A stretch of DNA of 64,000 bases from Reichenbachiella agarivorans. Lineage in GTDB: Bacteria; Bacteroidota; Bacteroidia; Cytophagales; Cyclobacteriaceae. The stretch covers positions 62,001-126,000 of the forward strand of contig NZ_CP106679.1 in assembly GCF_025502585.1 (NCBI RefSeq), in the 5' to 3' direction. Positions 55,340 through 63,425 of this stretch are shown one piece after another (position 1 is the first letter of the stretch; the number at the start of each line of letters is the position of its first letter). The position numbers and the translations under genes were made by a program. The notes under the pieces were generated by a model. It made no database searches and was not told the DNA's origin. It saw only the letters and a program-made list of their open reading frames with translations.

Positions 55340-56215
55340 ATGAAAACCCTTTCTTTGCTCAACAGTGTATTTAGAATCAAACACTGGGTCAAAAACACTT
55401 TCATTTTTATTCCTAGTTTCTTTGCTGGTCATTTTTTGCTAGGCGATGAACTGGTTGATCTTATCCAAGCCTTTTTCTCGGTATGTCTGGTAGCCAGTTC
55501 GATCTACATCATCAATGACATCCGAGACGTTGAGATGGACAGACTGCATCCAGAAAAAATGCACCGCCCCTTTGCTGCTAGGCTGATCTCGCCGATACAA
55601 GGTTATCTATTGATGATAGTGATCTTAGGTATTGGTTTGACCTCTGCCTATCATCTATCTACTCAATTTTTCGGACTGTGTCTGCTATACCTAGCTATCA
55701 ACATTGCCTACTCCCTAGGGTTAAAATCTATCGCTATTGTTGATTTGCTACTCGTATCTTCTGGTTTTTTGATCAGAGTGTATATGGGTGGTGTCATTTC
55801 TGGTGTGGCAGTATCTCATTGGTTATCCATTATGATTTTTCTTCTCTCTCTTTTCATCGTTCTTGCCAAGAGGAGTGATGACATCAGAATTTTTGAAGAA
55901 GACGGTACGGTCGTGCGCAAAACCAGTTCAAAATACAATCGCGTGTTCATCAACTCCTGCATCACGATGGTCAGTGGTATTATCATTGTGTGCTATATAC
56001 TCTACTGTGTTTCGCCAGAGATCACACAACAATGGCAATCGGACTATATTTTCGTCACGACCATCTTCGTCATCGCAGGTATCATGAGATACCTACAGCT
56101 CACCATGGTAGAAAACAAAACTGGCTCACCAGTTCAAATCCTGTACAAGGATAAATTCATCATTCTCACACTCATTGGCTGGCTATTAGCATTCGGTTTC
56201 ATCATCTACATCTGA
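55340..56215 (+). CDS. UbiA-family phosphoribosyltransferase, decaprenyl-phosphate phosphoribosyltransferase-like
   Basis: A 291-residue polytopic prenyltransferase. The Mg-diphosphate site IINDIRDVEMDRLHPEKMHRP (N59, D60, D63, D67, R68; HRP at 75-77) resembles that of mycobacterial Rv3806c rather than heme or quinone enzymes. The second cytosolic loop has LAKRSDDIRIF. This branch joins phosphoribose from PRPP to polyprenyl phosphate, the first committed step to polyprenyl-phospho-arabinofuranose. It is followed by a HAD phosphatase gene that can supply the next step; DprE1- and DprE2-like genes lie in another operon of this locus. Another polyprenyl transfer is possible but less likely. Confidence 0.85.
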   Translation: MKTLSLLNSVFRIKHWVKNTFIFIPSFFAGHFLLGDELVDLIQAFFSVCLVASSIYIINDIRDVEMDRLHPEKMHRPFAARLISPIQGYLLMIVILGIGLTSAYHLSTQFFGLCLLYLAINIAYSLGLKSIAIVDLLLVSSGFLIRVYMGGVISGVAVSHWLSIMIFLLSLFIVLAKRSDDIRIFEEDGTVVRKTSSKYNRVFINSCITMVSGIIIVCYILYCVSPEITQQWQSDYIFVTTIFVIAGIMRYLQLTMVENKTGSPVQILYKDKFIILTLIGWLLAFGFIIYI

Positions 56216-56230
56216 TTCTGGTTATCATTT

Positions 56231-56821
56231 ATGAAAACACTCGCTCTGTTTGATTTTGACGGCACCCTCACCCAAAAAGACAGTTTGTTTGAAATGGCGA
56301 AGCATGTTTCGTCTCCAGCGATATACTATCTCAAAATCAGCGTATTGATTCCTGTTTTTACTTTGATGAAAACATCCCTTCTATCCAAACAAAGGGGGAA
56401 GGAAATCTTCATGCAATTATTCTTTGGCGGGATGAAAATCGAGGATTTCAATCAACAGTGCTATAAATTTTGCAACCAAAGGCTGCCTGAGATCATCAGA
56501 CCCAAAGCACTCATAGCACTGCAACAGTACCAAGAAAATAATACCGATACATACATCGTGTCTGCCTCTCCTGAAAATTGGATCAAACCATGGGCTGAAA
56601 AACTTGGAATCAAAGTCCTAAGTACTCAACTAGAAGTACAAAACCTCAGAATCACAGGACGCATACTTGGCAACAACTGCAACCATGAAGAGAAAGTGAA
56701 TCGAATCAAAAACCATATCAACCTGACCGAATACAACCATATTGTTGCATATGGAGACACAAAGGGTGACTTCCCTATGCTCAATCTAGCTAATACCAAA
56801 CACTACAAACCTTTTCAATAA
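56231..56821 (+). CDS. HAD-IB-type phosphatase
   Basis: A 196-residue haloacid-dehalogenase-fold hydrolase. Motif I is ALFDFDGTLTQKDSL with nucleophile D8 and acid D10, motif II is TYIVSASPENW, motif III is a lysine in the middle region, and motif IV is YGDTKGDFPML. The HAD-IB helical cap contains KQRGKEIFMQLFFGG. Its place between a phosphoribosyltransferase and a glycosyltransferase suggests it dephosphorylates polyprenyl-phospho-5-phosphoribose, a reaction assigned to a different phosphatase type in mycobacteria. The stop overlaps the next ATG by one base. Confidence 0.86.
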   Translation: MKTLALFDFDGTLTQKDSLFEMAKHVSSPAIYYLKISVLIPVFTLMKTSLLSKQRGKEIFMQLFFGGMKIEDFNQQCYKFCNQRLPEIIRPKALIALQQYQENNTDTYIVSASPENWIKPWAEKLGIKVLSTQLEVQNLRITGRILGNNCNHEEKVNRIKNHINLTEYNHIVAYGDTKGDFPMLNLANTKHYKPFQ

Positions 56822-57981
56822 TGGAAATTGCTTTCTGGCTACTCATTACCCTCGTTTTCTATACCTATGTTGGTTATGGAATCGTCCTTTTCATCCTGGT
56901 CAAAATCAGGGGATCCAAAGTCTCTCCTAAAATTTATGATTCGGTCAATGAAGTGGCAATCACTCACATCGTAGCTGCTTTCAACGAGGAGGCATATATT
57001 GAAGAAAAAATCCAAAACTCACTGGCTCTCAACTATCCACAATCCAAAAACATCTTGTGGATCGTAACCGATGGCAGTACAGATAGCACACCCGAACTGG
57101 TTCAGAAATACGAAAACGTCAGACTCTTCCATAGTCCAGAACGCAAGGGAAAAATCCATGCGGTCAACAGAGTCATGCCACTGGTAGAAACGCCCATCGT
57201 CGTGTATTCTGACGCCAACACCATTCTCAATCAAGAGTCTCTCCACAACATCACCAGACACTATATCGATCCCAAGGTAGGCTGCGTATCAGGTGAAAAA
57301 CGAATCCGTCAGGATGACAAAGACGAAGCATCCAGTGCGGGTGAAGGCATGTACTGGAAATATGAGTCCTTCCTCAAAAAATATGACTACCACCTACACT
57401 CAGTGGTAGGTGCAGCAGGAGAGTTGTTCTCTATCCGAACTGACCTCTATGAACATATCAATCCTGACACGTTGATTGAGGATTTTTACCTGTCTCTAAG
57501 AATCGCTCAAAAGGGATACAAAATAGCCTACGAGCCAGAAGCCTATGCACTAGAAAACTCTTCTGAATCCATCAAAGAAGAATCCAAACGAAAAATCAGA
57601 ATAGCCGCAGGTGGTCATCAGGCAATCTGGAGATTAAGATCACTCCTCAACTTCTTCCAATACGGCTGGTTGAGTTTTCAATTCATCTCGCACAGGGTAC
57701 TGAGGTGGACCTTGACTCCTCTAGCGTTGAGTTTACTTTTGGTTCTCAATGCTTTCTTGGCTGTCAACAACATTCTCTATCAACTGATATTGGTAGCACA
57801 ATTGGGCTTTTATGGCCTGGCTTTTTTGGGTCACTTTTTCCAAAAGCGAAAAATCAAAGTCAAAGCTCTATTTGTACCCTTTTACTTTACCTTCATGAAT
57901 ATATCTGTCTATCAGGGTTTTTTCAGATACATCAAAGGAAGTCAATCTGTACTGTGGGAACGAGCATCACGAAAAGTGTAA
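56821..57981 (+). CDS. Membrane glycosyltransferase, family 2
   Basis: A 386-residue GT2 enzyme: an N-terminal membrane helix (about 3-25), catalytic domain with ITHIVAAFNEEAYIEEKIQN, VTDGSTDSTPEL, metal site YSDANT, LIEDFYLSLRIAQKGYKIAY, and KRKIRIAAGGHQA at the position where others have QxxRW, then two or three C-terminal helices. It is transcribed with the phosphoribosyltransferase and phosphatase genes and overlaps the latter by one base. It may build a sugar onto the lipid intermediate. The donor is unknown. Confidence 0.88.
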   Translation: MEIAFWLLITLVFYTYVGYGIVLFILVKIRGSKVSPKIYDSVNEVAITHIVAAFNEEAYIEEKIQNSLALNYPQSKNILWIVTDGSTDSTPELVQKYENVRLFHSPERKGKIHAVNRVMPLVETPIVVYSDANTILNQESLHNITRHYIDPKVGCVSGEKRIRQDDKDEASSAGEGMYWKYESFLKKYDYHLHSVVGAAGELFSIRTDLYEHINPDTLIEDFYLSLRIAQKGYKIAYEPEAYALENSSESIKEESKRKIRIAAGGHQAIWRLRSLLNFFQYGWLSFQFISHRVLRWTLTPLALSLLLVLNAFLAVNNILYQLILVAQLGFYGLAFLGHFFQKRKIKVKALFVPFYFTFMNISVYQGFFRYIKGSQSVLWERASRKV

Positions 57982-57991
57982 TGAGGCTTTA

Positions 57992-58026
57992 GTATTGAGA
58001 TATGAGTATTGAGTAATCAGATATTA
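57992..58026. repeat. Degenerate 7-bp tandem units in a convergent gap
   Basis: It reads GTATTGA, GATATGA, GTATTGA, GTAATCA, GATATTA in register. The same GTATTGA word occurs at 3478 and 5856. It lies between the glycosyltransferase and miaE genes, which converge; no clear terminator was found in this gap. Confidence 0.6.
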
Positions 58027-58080
58027 GATTTGGACAAAAACCAAAAAGCGTTAAGCGGTTAACTAATAGCGCAAAGCCAA

Positions 58081-58674
58081 TCAATGCATGCGGTCAGACC
58101 TGACTTCCAATCCCTCCATGATTTTGGCTTCCGCTACGAGAAACTCATCCCAACGTGCTTTGACGTAGGTCTCCCCCATATATTTTTTCGCTAATTCCAA
58201 GAAGGTGTGATAGTGTCCAGCCTCAGAGACCATGAGTTCGTAGTAGAATTTGGCCAAATCTTCATCCTGAATATGCTGCGAGAGTAGTTTGAAACGCTCA
58301 CAACTCCTGGCTTCTATGAGCGCATTGAGCAAGAGTTTTTCTACGAGTTGTTCATCTCTGCTACCACCTGACTTGAGAATCGCTCCTATTGCGACGACAT
58401 ATTCATCTTTGCGCTTGGGACCAAGAGAGATACCACGATCTTTCATTTTGCCCAAAACACGTTCAAAATGCCCCCATTCTTCTGCTACTAGGTCTGTCAT
58501 CACCTCCACCAAGTCTGCACGCTCGGGATAGGTCACAATCAGTGAGATTCCAGATGAGGCCGCCTTTTGCTCGCAATATGCATGATCGATCAATATCTCC
58601 GCAAGATCCATCTCAGCCACATTTGCCCAGCGTGGATCTGTGGGTAAGTTTAGTCCTAATGTTGTCTTTTCCAT
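58081..58674 (-). CDS. miaE: tRNA 2-methylthio-N6-isopentenyladenosine-37 hydroxylase
   Basis: A 197-residue diiron enzyme that hydroxylates the isopentenyl group on A37 of tRNAs reading U-starting codons. Ferritin-like diiron ligands are visible: E35 in YCEQKAAS, E66/H69 in EEWGHF, E121 in IEARSCERF, and E151/H154 in SEAGHYHTF. Length and motif spacing match MiaE closely. The leader contains nine 7-bp repeats directly upstream, which may alter spacing to an upstream promoter. It is probably read together with, or just after, the putative porin gene 102 bp upstream. Confidence 0.94.
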   Translation of the reverse strand: MEKTTLGLNLPTDPRWANVAEMDLAEILIDHAYCEQKAASSGISLIVTYPERADLVEVMTDLVAEEWGHFERVLGKMKDRGISLGPKRKDEYVVAIGAILKSGGSRDEQLVEKLLLNALIEARSCERFKLLSQHIQDEDLAKFYYELMVSEAGHYHTFLELAKKYMGETYVKARWDEFLVAEAKIMEGLEVRSDRMH

Positions 58675-58710
58675 ACGTGTTTACGCTTTGATTTCCTCTA
58701 CAATGAAACA

Positions 58711-58777
58711 TCTTGAATCTTGAATCTTGAATCTTGAATCTTGAATCTTGAATCTTGAATCTTGAATCTTGAATCTT
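58711..58777. repeat. Heptanucleotide tandem repeat, nine perfect copies
   Basis: TCTTGAA repeats nine times at 58711-58773, plus TCTT at 58774-58777. It begins 37 bp upstream of the miaE start and ends at the stop codon of the putative porin gene, with no interruptions. Perfect tracts of this type change copy number by slippage. A long false reading frame with a 7-residue period spans it. Confidence 0.97.
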
Positions 58778-60605
58778 AATCAAAAAACATCCATCTAATG
58801 CCCAAATCAATGGCTCTGCGCTGACCTGGATAGTATGGCGTAGCAAAATACCCTTTGTCGCGCCCTTGGTTCAAGTACTCCCAGTTAAAAAACAAGGTCA
58901 GGTTATTGGCTTTCATCACAAAGAACAAATCGCTTGTGAAGTAAGAAGGCAATTCAAAATCGTCCTGCAGATGAAACTGCTGTGTAATGGGATCATAGGC
59001 CTTGGCATAATATGCCGACTGCCAGCGCAAATCAAAACCCAATTCAAACTCCATAAAATCATTAAAGACTATGTCTTTGTAATAGAGCTTTCCGAAATAA
59101 TTCCAGTCAGGTATTCTCATGGCATTGGCTCCCTGACCCGATACATTGTTCCACACCAGTCGGTTGTCCAAATGCATGTGCTTGATAAAAGTCAAATTGG
59201 CCTTCACCGAATACTTGTTGATCAGTATGGGGTTACTCTCCTGCTTGGGGGTCTTGTCATACCCAAAATAAATATACTCATCTACAGTGGACAAGTCGAC
59301 TTCAGGCTCCAGAGACAAGAAAGGCAGCGCGTAGTATAGAGAACCTTTGATGCTATTTGCGAAGGTAGAGTTGAAACTATTGTACCACTCATAATGATTT
59401 CCAAAATAACTTTCACTCAAGAATGAAGGTGCTGACAAGCTACTCGTGTAGCTAGCCTTGAGGTACTTGTTGTTGAAGAATCCTCTGAAGTAGTAATTGC
59501 CTGCATCCATCACCTCCGCTTGTCCTCCCAGTGTGTTGGTGGGGGTGATATGAATTTTAATATCGCCTCCCAGATAATTCTCCCCTACGTGATCCAATTC
59601 CAAAAATCGATACCGATAGTCCAAATCTCTGCGCTTGACATAGGCCGAATAGAAAATTCGCTGAGCAATTCGTCCTTTGATTCCTGCCTCTATCTTGGTC
59701 TGTTTCATACTAGAAGCATCCAGTGTGGAATCTGTCCGAATCAATATTTGATCATAGTAATCAAAAGAATCATCAGTCAACGGTGTATCAGTATATTTAT
59801 TCACCACATTGGATCGCTCGATGCTGTTGTAGAGTTCAAAGAAAGGCTTGAGCGAATATTGATGATAGAGAAACAAACGTGTTCGCTTGTCAAAACTTTG
59901 TGCATTGGTCAGGTAGATGTTTGCATCAAGGTACTGATAGTAGTCCTTTTCTTCTGTTGTCGTTTCTATTCCTCCTGTCTCAAGGATCGTTTGGTCTATC
60001 CTGTAGACATGAAACATCATTTGATATTTGCGATTGATACTCCTATAAAATGTATAAACATCTATCCCTGTGGTCTTGACCTGATTCTCTCTAAGGGAAG
60101 ACGTGCCGATTTGTTTTTCTGAGGACACGTGATTGACATCAAACCCTACATTCCACTGTGGATTGATATTGCGTGAAAATGAAAAATCCACCTGTGGTCT
60201 TCCCTTCCCTCCAAAATCCACTTCCAAATTGATGAATGGAGACTTGCTGTCGTAGTATTTGAACTCTTCCGCACTTTTGACATAGGGATCATAGGCGTAG
60301 AATCCAGTCGTACGACCTATGGTGGTAGGGATGCTGTAATATTTCGGCTTGAGTGCCGTTCCATTGTTGCCCAAATCTTGGTAATCAACCGTAGATTTAC
60401 GATGGGTCTCAAAGTTCTCCATGTTGTGAATAGAAGTATCCATCACATGATACAATGTATCACTGTGCTTCATATCCTCCATCAAAATATAACGCGTAGA
60501 GGTCGGCCCATACACCAAATGCGTAGAATCATCCACAATCTGCGCCATCAAACTTGATGACACGACCCACAAAGCAACAAGGAGACTTATTTTTTTGATT
60601 ACCAC
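58776..60605 (-). CDS. Putative porin (Porin_10-like outer-membrane beta-barrel)
   Basis: A 609-residue outer-membrane protein: signal peptide MVIKKISLLVALWVVSSSLMA from a GTG start at 60605, an N-terminal soluble segment (about 25-125), then many alternating amphipathic strands (for example SPFINLEVDFGGKGRPQVDF and QVDFSFSRNINPQWNVGFDV) typical of the Bacteroidota putative porin family (PF14121). It ends in FFD after an arginine-rich strand. The previous gene stops 4 bp upstream, so the two are coupled. Confidence 0.85.
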   Translation of the reverse strand: MVIKKISLLVALWVVSSSLMAQIVDDSTHLVYGPTSTRYILMEDMKHSDTLYHVMDTSIHNMENFETHRKSTVDYQDLGNNGTALKPKYYSIPTTIGRTTGFYAYDPYVKSAEEFKYYDSKSPFINLEVDFGGKGRPQVDFSFSRNINPQWNVGFDVNHVSSEKQIGTSSLRENQVKTTGIDVYTFYRSINRKYQMMFHVYRIDQTILETGGIETTTEEKDYYQYLDANIYLTNAQSFDKRTRLFLYHQYSLKPFFELYNSIERSNVVNKYTDTPLTDDSFDYYDQILIRTDSTLDASSMKQTKIEAGIKGRIAQRIFYSAYVKRRDLDYRYRFLELDHVGENYLGGDIKIHITPTNTLGGQAEVMDAGNYYFRGFFNNKYLKASYTSSLSAPSFLSESYFGNHYEWYNSFNSTFANSIKGSLYYALPFLSLEPEVDLSTVDEYIYFGYDKTPKQESNPILINKYSVKANLTFIKHMHLDNRLVWNNVSGQGANAMRIPDWNYFGKLYYKDIVFNDFMEFELGFDLRWQSAYYAKAYDPITQQFHLQDDFELPSYFTSDLFFVMKANNLTLFFNWEYLNQGRDKGYFATPYYPGQRRAIDLGIRWMFFD

Positions 60606-60609
60606 TCGG

Positions 60610-61374
60610 TTAATTTCTTTCTCTAAAAAGCGAAGTTATAAACATGCGTCCAAAGGTATCATGATCCTCAATAAATTCTGTTTGATCCTCCGAATAATAT
60701 AGCCTTTTCACTGCACACGCATCATCAGACTCCAACTCTAAAAATACCACCTGAACCTGTTCTCCACAATATTGTCGGGCTTCATGCACGCATTTCGCAA
60801 AATCAGGAAGTGGCGAAGTAAAACTAAACATCACAATCGCTACATCTCTTAAATTCACCATAGACTCAAATCGGTTGCCTATCGGCCAAAATTTTTCCTT
60901 CCAATATGGTCGATCTACCCAGCTCAACAATACGGACACCTCATGCCTGACTTCATTGTGCAACTTGGTCTTGATCAATGCAAACACATCGTGATCGGGA
61001 TACAAACTCACAGACTCAGACATAGGCAATACAGGACTGTTGCGGTAGGCAAAAGCCTTCAGATCAGTACGAGTATGCAAAACAGGATGAATATACTCTG
61101 CTCCCTCCAGTGTCTGATTCTCAAAACCTAACTGACGAGAGATGCTTTGATGCATGAGTACAGTAGGCTGATGATTGTTCTTGCGCAGCGTTTGATCCAG
61201 CCAATGAAGAGTTGGAAGAATATTATCCTCAGGATTGCAAAGGATGGCAAGGGTCGGCAATTCAAAGGCCACGGACTTCCAGACACCCATTTCAAACTGA
61301 CGTTTTCGCCAACAAGCAAAAAAACCTGTCATCAAAGCCCAAGGATACAACAGCAATTTAAAAACTACATTCAT
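60610..61374 (-). CDS. Unrecognised protein, first gene before the putative porin
   Basis: Not recognised. I choose the ATG at 61374, giving 254 residues; the frame is open to 61545, but that extension would overlap the divergent promoter region and the Nif3-type gene. The N-terminus is hydrophobic and then basic (MNVVFKLLLYPWALMTGFFA then CWRKRQ), perhaps a membrane anchor. The rest alternates strands and helices (LPTLAILCNPEDN, NLRDVAIVMFSFTSP, VQVVFLELESDDACA), suggesting a Rossmann-like fold. It is co-transcribed with the porin gene. Confidence 0.75.
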   Translation of the reverse strand: MNVVFKLLLYPWALMTGFFACWRKRQFEMGVWKSVAFELPTLAILCNPEDNILPTLHWLDQTLRKNNHQPTVLMHQSISRQLGFENQTLEGAEYIHPVLHTRTDLKAFAYRNSPVLPMSESVSLYPDHDVFALIKTKLHNEVRHEVSVLLSWVDRPYWKEKFWPIGNRFESMVNLRDVAIVMFSFTSPLPDFAKCVHEARQYCGEQVQVVFLELESDDACAVKRLYYSEDQTEFIEDHDTFGRMFITSLFRERN

Positions 61375-61410
61375 CGTGCAAAAATATTCATATTGGTCTG
61401 TAAAAAGCCT

Positions 61411-61418
61411 TAGATTTG
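61411..61418 (+). promoter_or_regulatory. Candidate -7 element for the Nif3-family gene
   Basis: TAGATTTG matches TAnnTTTG. A TTG at 61393-61395 is 15 bp upstream, shorter than usual. The leader would be about 90 nt. Confidence 0.4.
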
Positions 61419-61513
61419 AATCAGAAAAAGTCCATAGTTGGTGCAATGAGATGTGGTATGCATCAATCATCATTAAATTATTTCCATTTACGCCCAAATC
61501 AACAAAACTACAC

Positions 61514-62608
61514 ATGAAGATCAGTGACATAATCAGTATCCTCAACCAATGGGCTCCCCCAGCCTACCAAGAATCCTATGACAATGCCCAATTGATTGTA
61601 GGTGATCCACAAACTGAGGTGAAAGGTATCCTGATCTCTCTCGACTGTATCGAGTCCGTCGTGGAAGAGGCCATTCGCAAAAACTGCAATTTGATTGTCT
61701 CCCACCACCCTATTGTTTTCAAAGGATTGAAAAGTCTCACAGGACGAAACTACGTCGAACGGACCGTCATCAAAGCAATCCGACACGACATTGCACTCTT
61801 TAGCATCCATACCAACCTGGATAGTGTGCAAACAGGCGTCAACCAAAAAATCTGTGAACTGATCGGTCTGGAGAACTGCAAAATACTGGCTCCCAAAAGT
61901 CAAATACTCAGCAAACTCACCACATTCGCACCTAGAGATCAGGCTGATCAAATCCTCAGTACATTGCATCAAGCCGGAGCAGGCAATATTGGCAACTATG
62001 ACCAGTGTAGCTTCTCCGTGGACGGCACGGGTCGCTTTCGTCCCAACGAAAAAGCCAACCCATACAGCGGTACTTCTGGTGAAATCCAGCACGAGGCTGA
62101 GACTCGCATCGAAGTGATGCTACCCACTCACTTGAGTCACAAAGTCATTCGCGCTTTGCACAAAGCTCACCCCTACGAAGAGGTCGCCTACTACCTCAAC
62201 GAACTAAGCAATATCAATCAAGAGGTAGGCGCGGGCATGGTTGGAGAGCTACCTACGGAGATGCCTATCGCCGCAGCGATGCAACATCTCAAGGACACTT
62301 TCAATCTCTCAGTGATCAAACACACCCGATTTCACAAAGAAAAAATCAAGAGAATTGCAGTATGTGGAGGTGCGGGGAGCTTCCTACTTGGCAAAGCCAA
62401 AGCTGCTGGCGCAGACCTGTTTGTGACGGGGGATTTCAAGTACCACGAGTTTTTTGATGCGGAAGATTCGATAGTGGTTGCAGATATCGGACACTATGAA
62501 AGTGAAGTATTTACAAAAGAATTAATTTATGATTTTTTAATAGAAAAAATCGGTAATATTGCACTCAATTTCTCGGAGGAGAATACAAATCCGGTAAAAT
62601 ACTTTTAG
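61514..62608 (+). CDS. Nif3-like dinuclear metal-centre protein
   Basis: Nif3/YbgI family, 364 residues from the ATG at 61514; the frame is open upstream to 61376, but that part has no family similarity and overlaps the divergent gene's upstream region. It shows DNAQLIVGD near 23-31, the metal-binding SHHPIVFKG (H64, H65), and C-terminal DLFVTGDFKYHEFF and GHYESE motifs. An inserted YqfO/CutA-like domain (about 125-245) includes HPYEEVAYYL. Members form toroidal hexamers and have been annotated as GTP cyclohydrolase type 2, but the true activity is uncertain. It lies 7 bp before the zinc-ribbon gene, an arrangement common in Bacteroidota. Confidence 0.93.
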   Translation: MKISDIISILNQWAPPAYQESYDNAQLIVGDPQTEVKGILISLDCIESVVEEAIRKNCNLIVSHHPIVFKGLKSLTGRNYVERTVIKAIRHDIALFSIHTNLDSVQTGVNQKICELIGLENCKILAPKSQILSKLTTFAPRDQADQILSTLHQAGAGNIGNYDQCSFSVDGTGRFRPNEKANPYSGTSGEIQHEAETRIEVMLPTHLSHKVIRALHKAHPYEEVAYYLNELSNINQEVGAGMVGELPTEMPIAAAMQHLKDTFNLSVIKHTRFHKEKIKRIAVCGGAGSFLLGKAKAAGADLFVTGDFKYHEFFDAEDSIVVADIGHYESEVFTKELIYDFLIEKIGNIALNFSEENTNPVKYF

Positions 62609-62615
62609 AAAATAC

Positions 62616-63389
62616 ATGGAAAGTACTGTAGCGCAAAAGCTTGAAGCTCTCACTAAATTACAATCAATAGATTCAGAACTAGACGAAATCATCAAGGTTC
62701 GTGGAGCATTGCCAGAAGAGGTAATGGATCTCGAAGATGAAGTAGCAGGGTATGAAACCAGAGTGGGCAACCACAACAGTGCTATTGAGGAGTTGGAGTT
62801 ATCTATTACTAACAACAAAACTGCTATCAAGGATTCAGAAAAGCTGATCCAAAAATACGAGGAGCAGCAAATGAATGTTAGAAACAATAGAGAATACGAC
62901 GCAATCACCAAAGAGGTGGAGTTGCAGCAACTAGAAATTCAGATTCTTGAGAAAAGAATCAAAGAAGCTTACGCTAAAATCGAATCCAGAAATGAAGAGA
63001 TCCTAGAAACCAAAAATGCTTTGGTCGAAAGACAAAAAGATCTTGACAACAAAAGAGGCGAACTAGACAATATCACTGCTGAAAGCGAAGAAGAAGAAAA
63101 GAAACTTCTCAAAGGCAGAGAAAAAGCAGCAGCAGCGATCGAAGAAAGACTATTGATCTCCTACAACAAGATCAGAAAGAACGTGAAAAACGGTCTAGCG
63201 GTAGTCCCCGTCAAAAGAGACGCTTGTGGTGGTTGTTTCAACGTAGTACCTCCACAAAAACAAGCAGAGATCAGAGAAAGAAAAAAACTGATCGTATGCG
63301 AGCACTGTGGTAGAGTTTTGGCCGATGTAGAGGATGTAGAAGTAGAAGAGAAAAAACCTACTAGAACAAGAAGAACAGCTAAAAAATAA
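62616..63389 (+). CDS. Coiled-coil zinc-ribbon protein (DUF164 / CT398-like)
   Basis: A 257-residue cytoplasmic protein: a long helical hairpin coiled coil (about 5-185, rich in E and K), then a C4 zinc ribbon with cysteines C204 and C207 (DACGGCF) and C228 and C231 (VCEHCGR), and a basic tail (KKPTRTRRTAKK). The family resembles chlamydial CT398 and is linked to secretion or nucleic-acid contact; function is not established. It is coupled to the Nif3 gene. A hairpin with a T tract follows 40 bp downstream. Confidence 0.92.
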   Translation: MESTVAQKLEALTKLQSIDSELDEIIKVRGALPEEVMDLEDEVAGYETRVGNHNSAIEELELSITNNKTAIKDSEKLIQKYEEQQMNVRNNREYDAITKEVELQQLEIQILEKRIKEAYAKIESRNEEILETKNALVERQKDLDNKRGELDNITAESEEEEKKLLKGREKAAAAIEERLLISYNKIRKNVKNGLAVVPVKRDACGGCFNVVPPQKQAEIRERKKLIVCEHCGRVLADVEDVEVEEKKPTRTRRTAKK

Positions 63390-63425
63390 GATAGTTTGCT
63401 TCGGGAGATTATATATACAAAGAAA

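Noticed and set aside
58613-58846. 77-residue frame with a repeated SRFKIQD peptide
   Set aside because: It is the translation of the 7-bp tandem repeat; the frame crosses the start of miaE and the end of the porin gene, with no family similarity.
61379-61386. TATTTTTG on the minus strand as promoter for the unknown gene
   Set aside because: It would start transcription at or after the chosen ATG, so it cannot serve that start.
61376-61513. N-terminal extension of the Nif3-family gene
   Set aside because: The extra 46 residues resemble nothing in the family and lie over the divergent promoter region; the ATG at 61514 begins the conserved domain.
61375-61545. N-terminal extension of the unknown gene upstream of the porin
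   Set aside because: It would overlap the Nif3-family gene start; the ATG at 61374 is better placed.
61508-62092. 194-residue minus-strand frame opposite the Nif3-family gene
   Set aside because: Antisense shadow of a conserved gene, no recognisable motifs.
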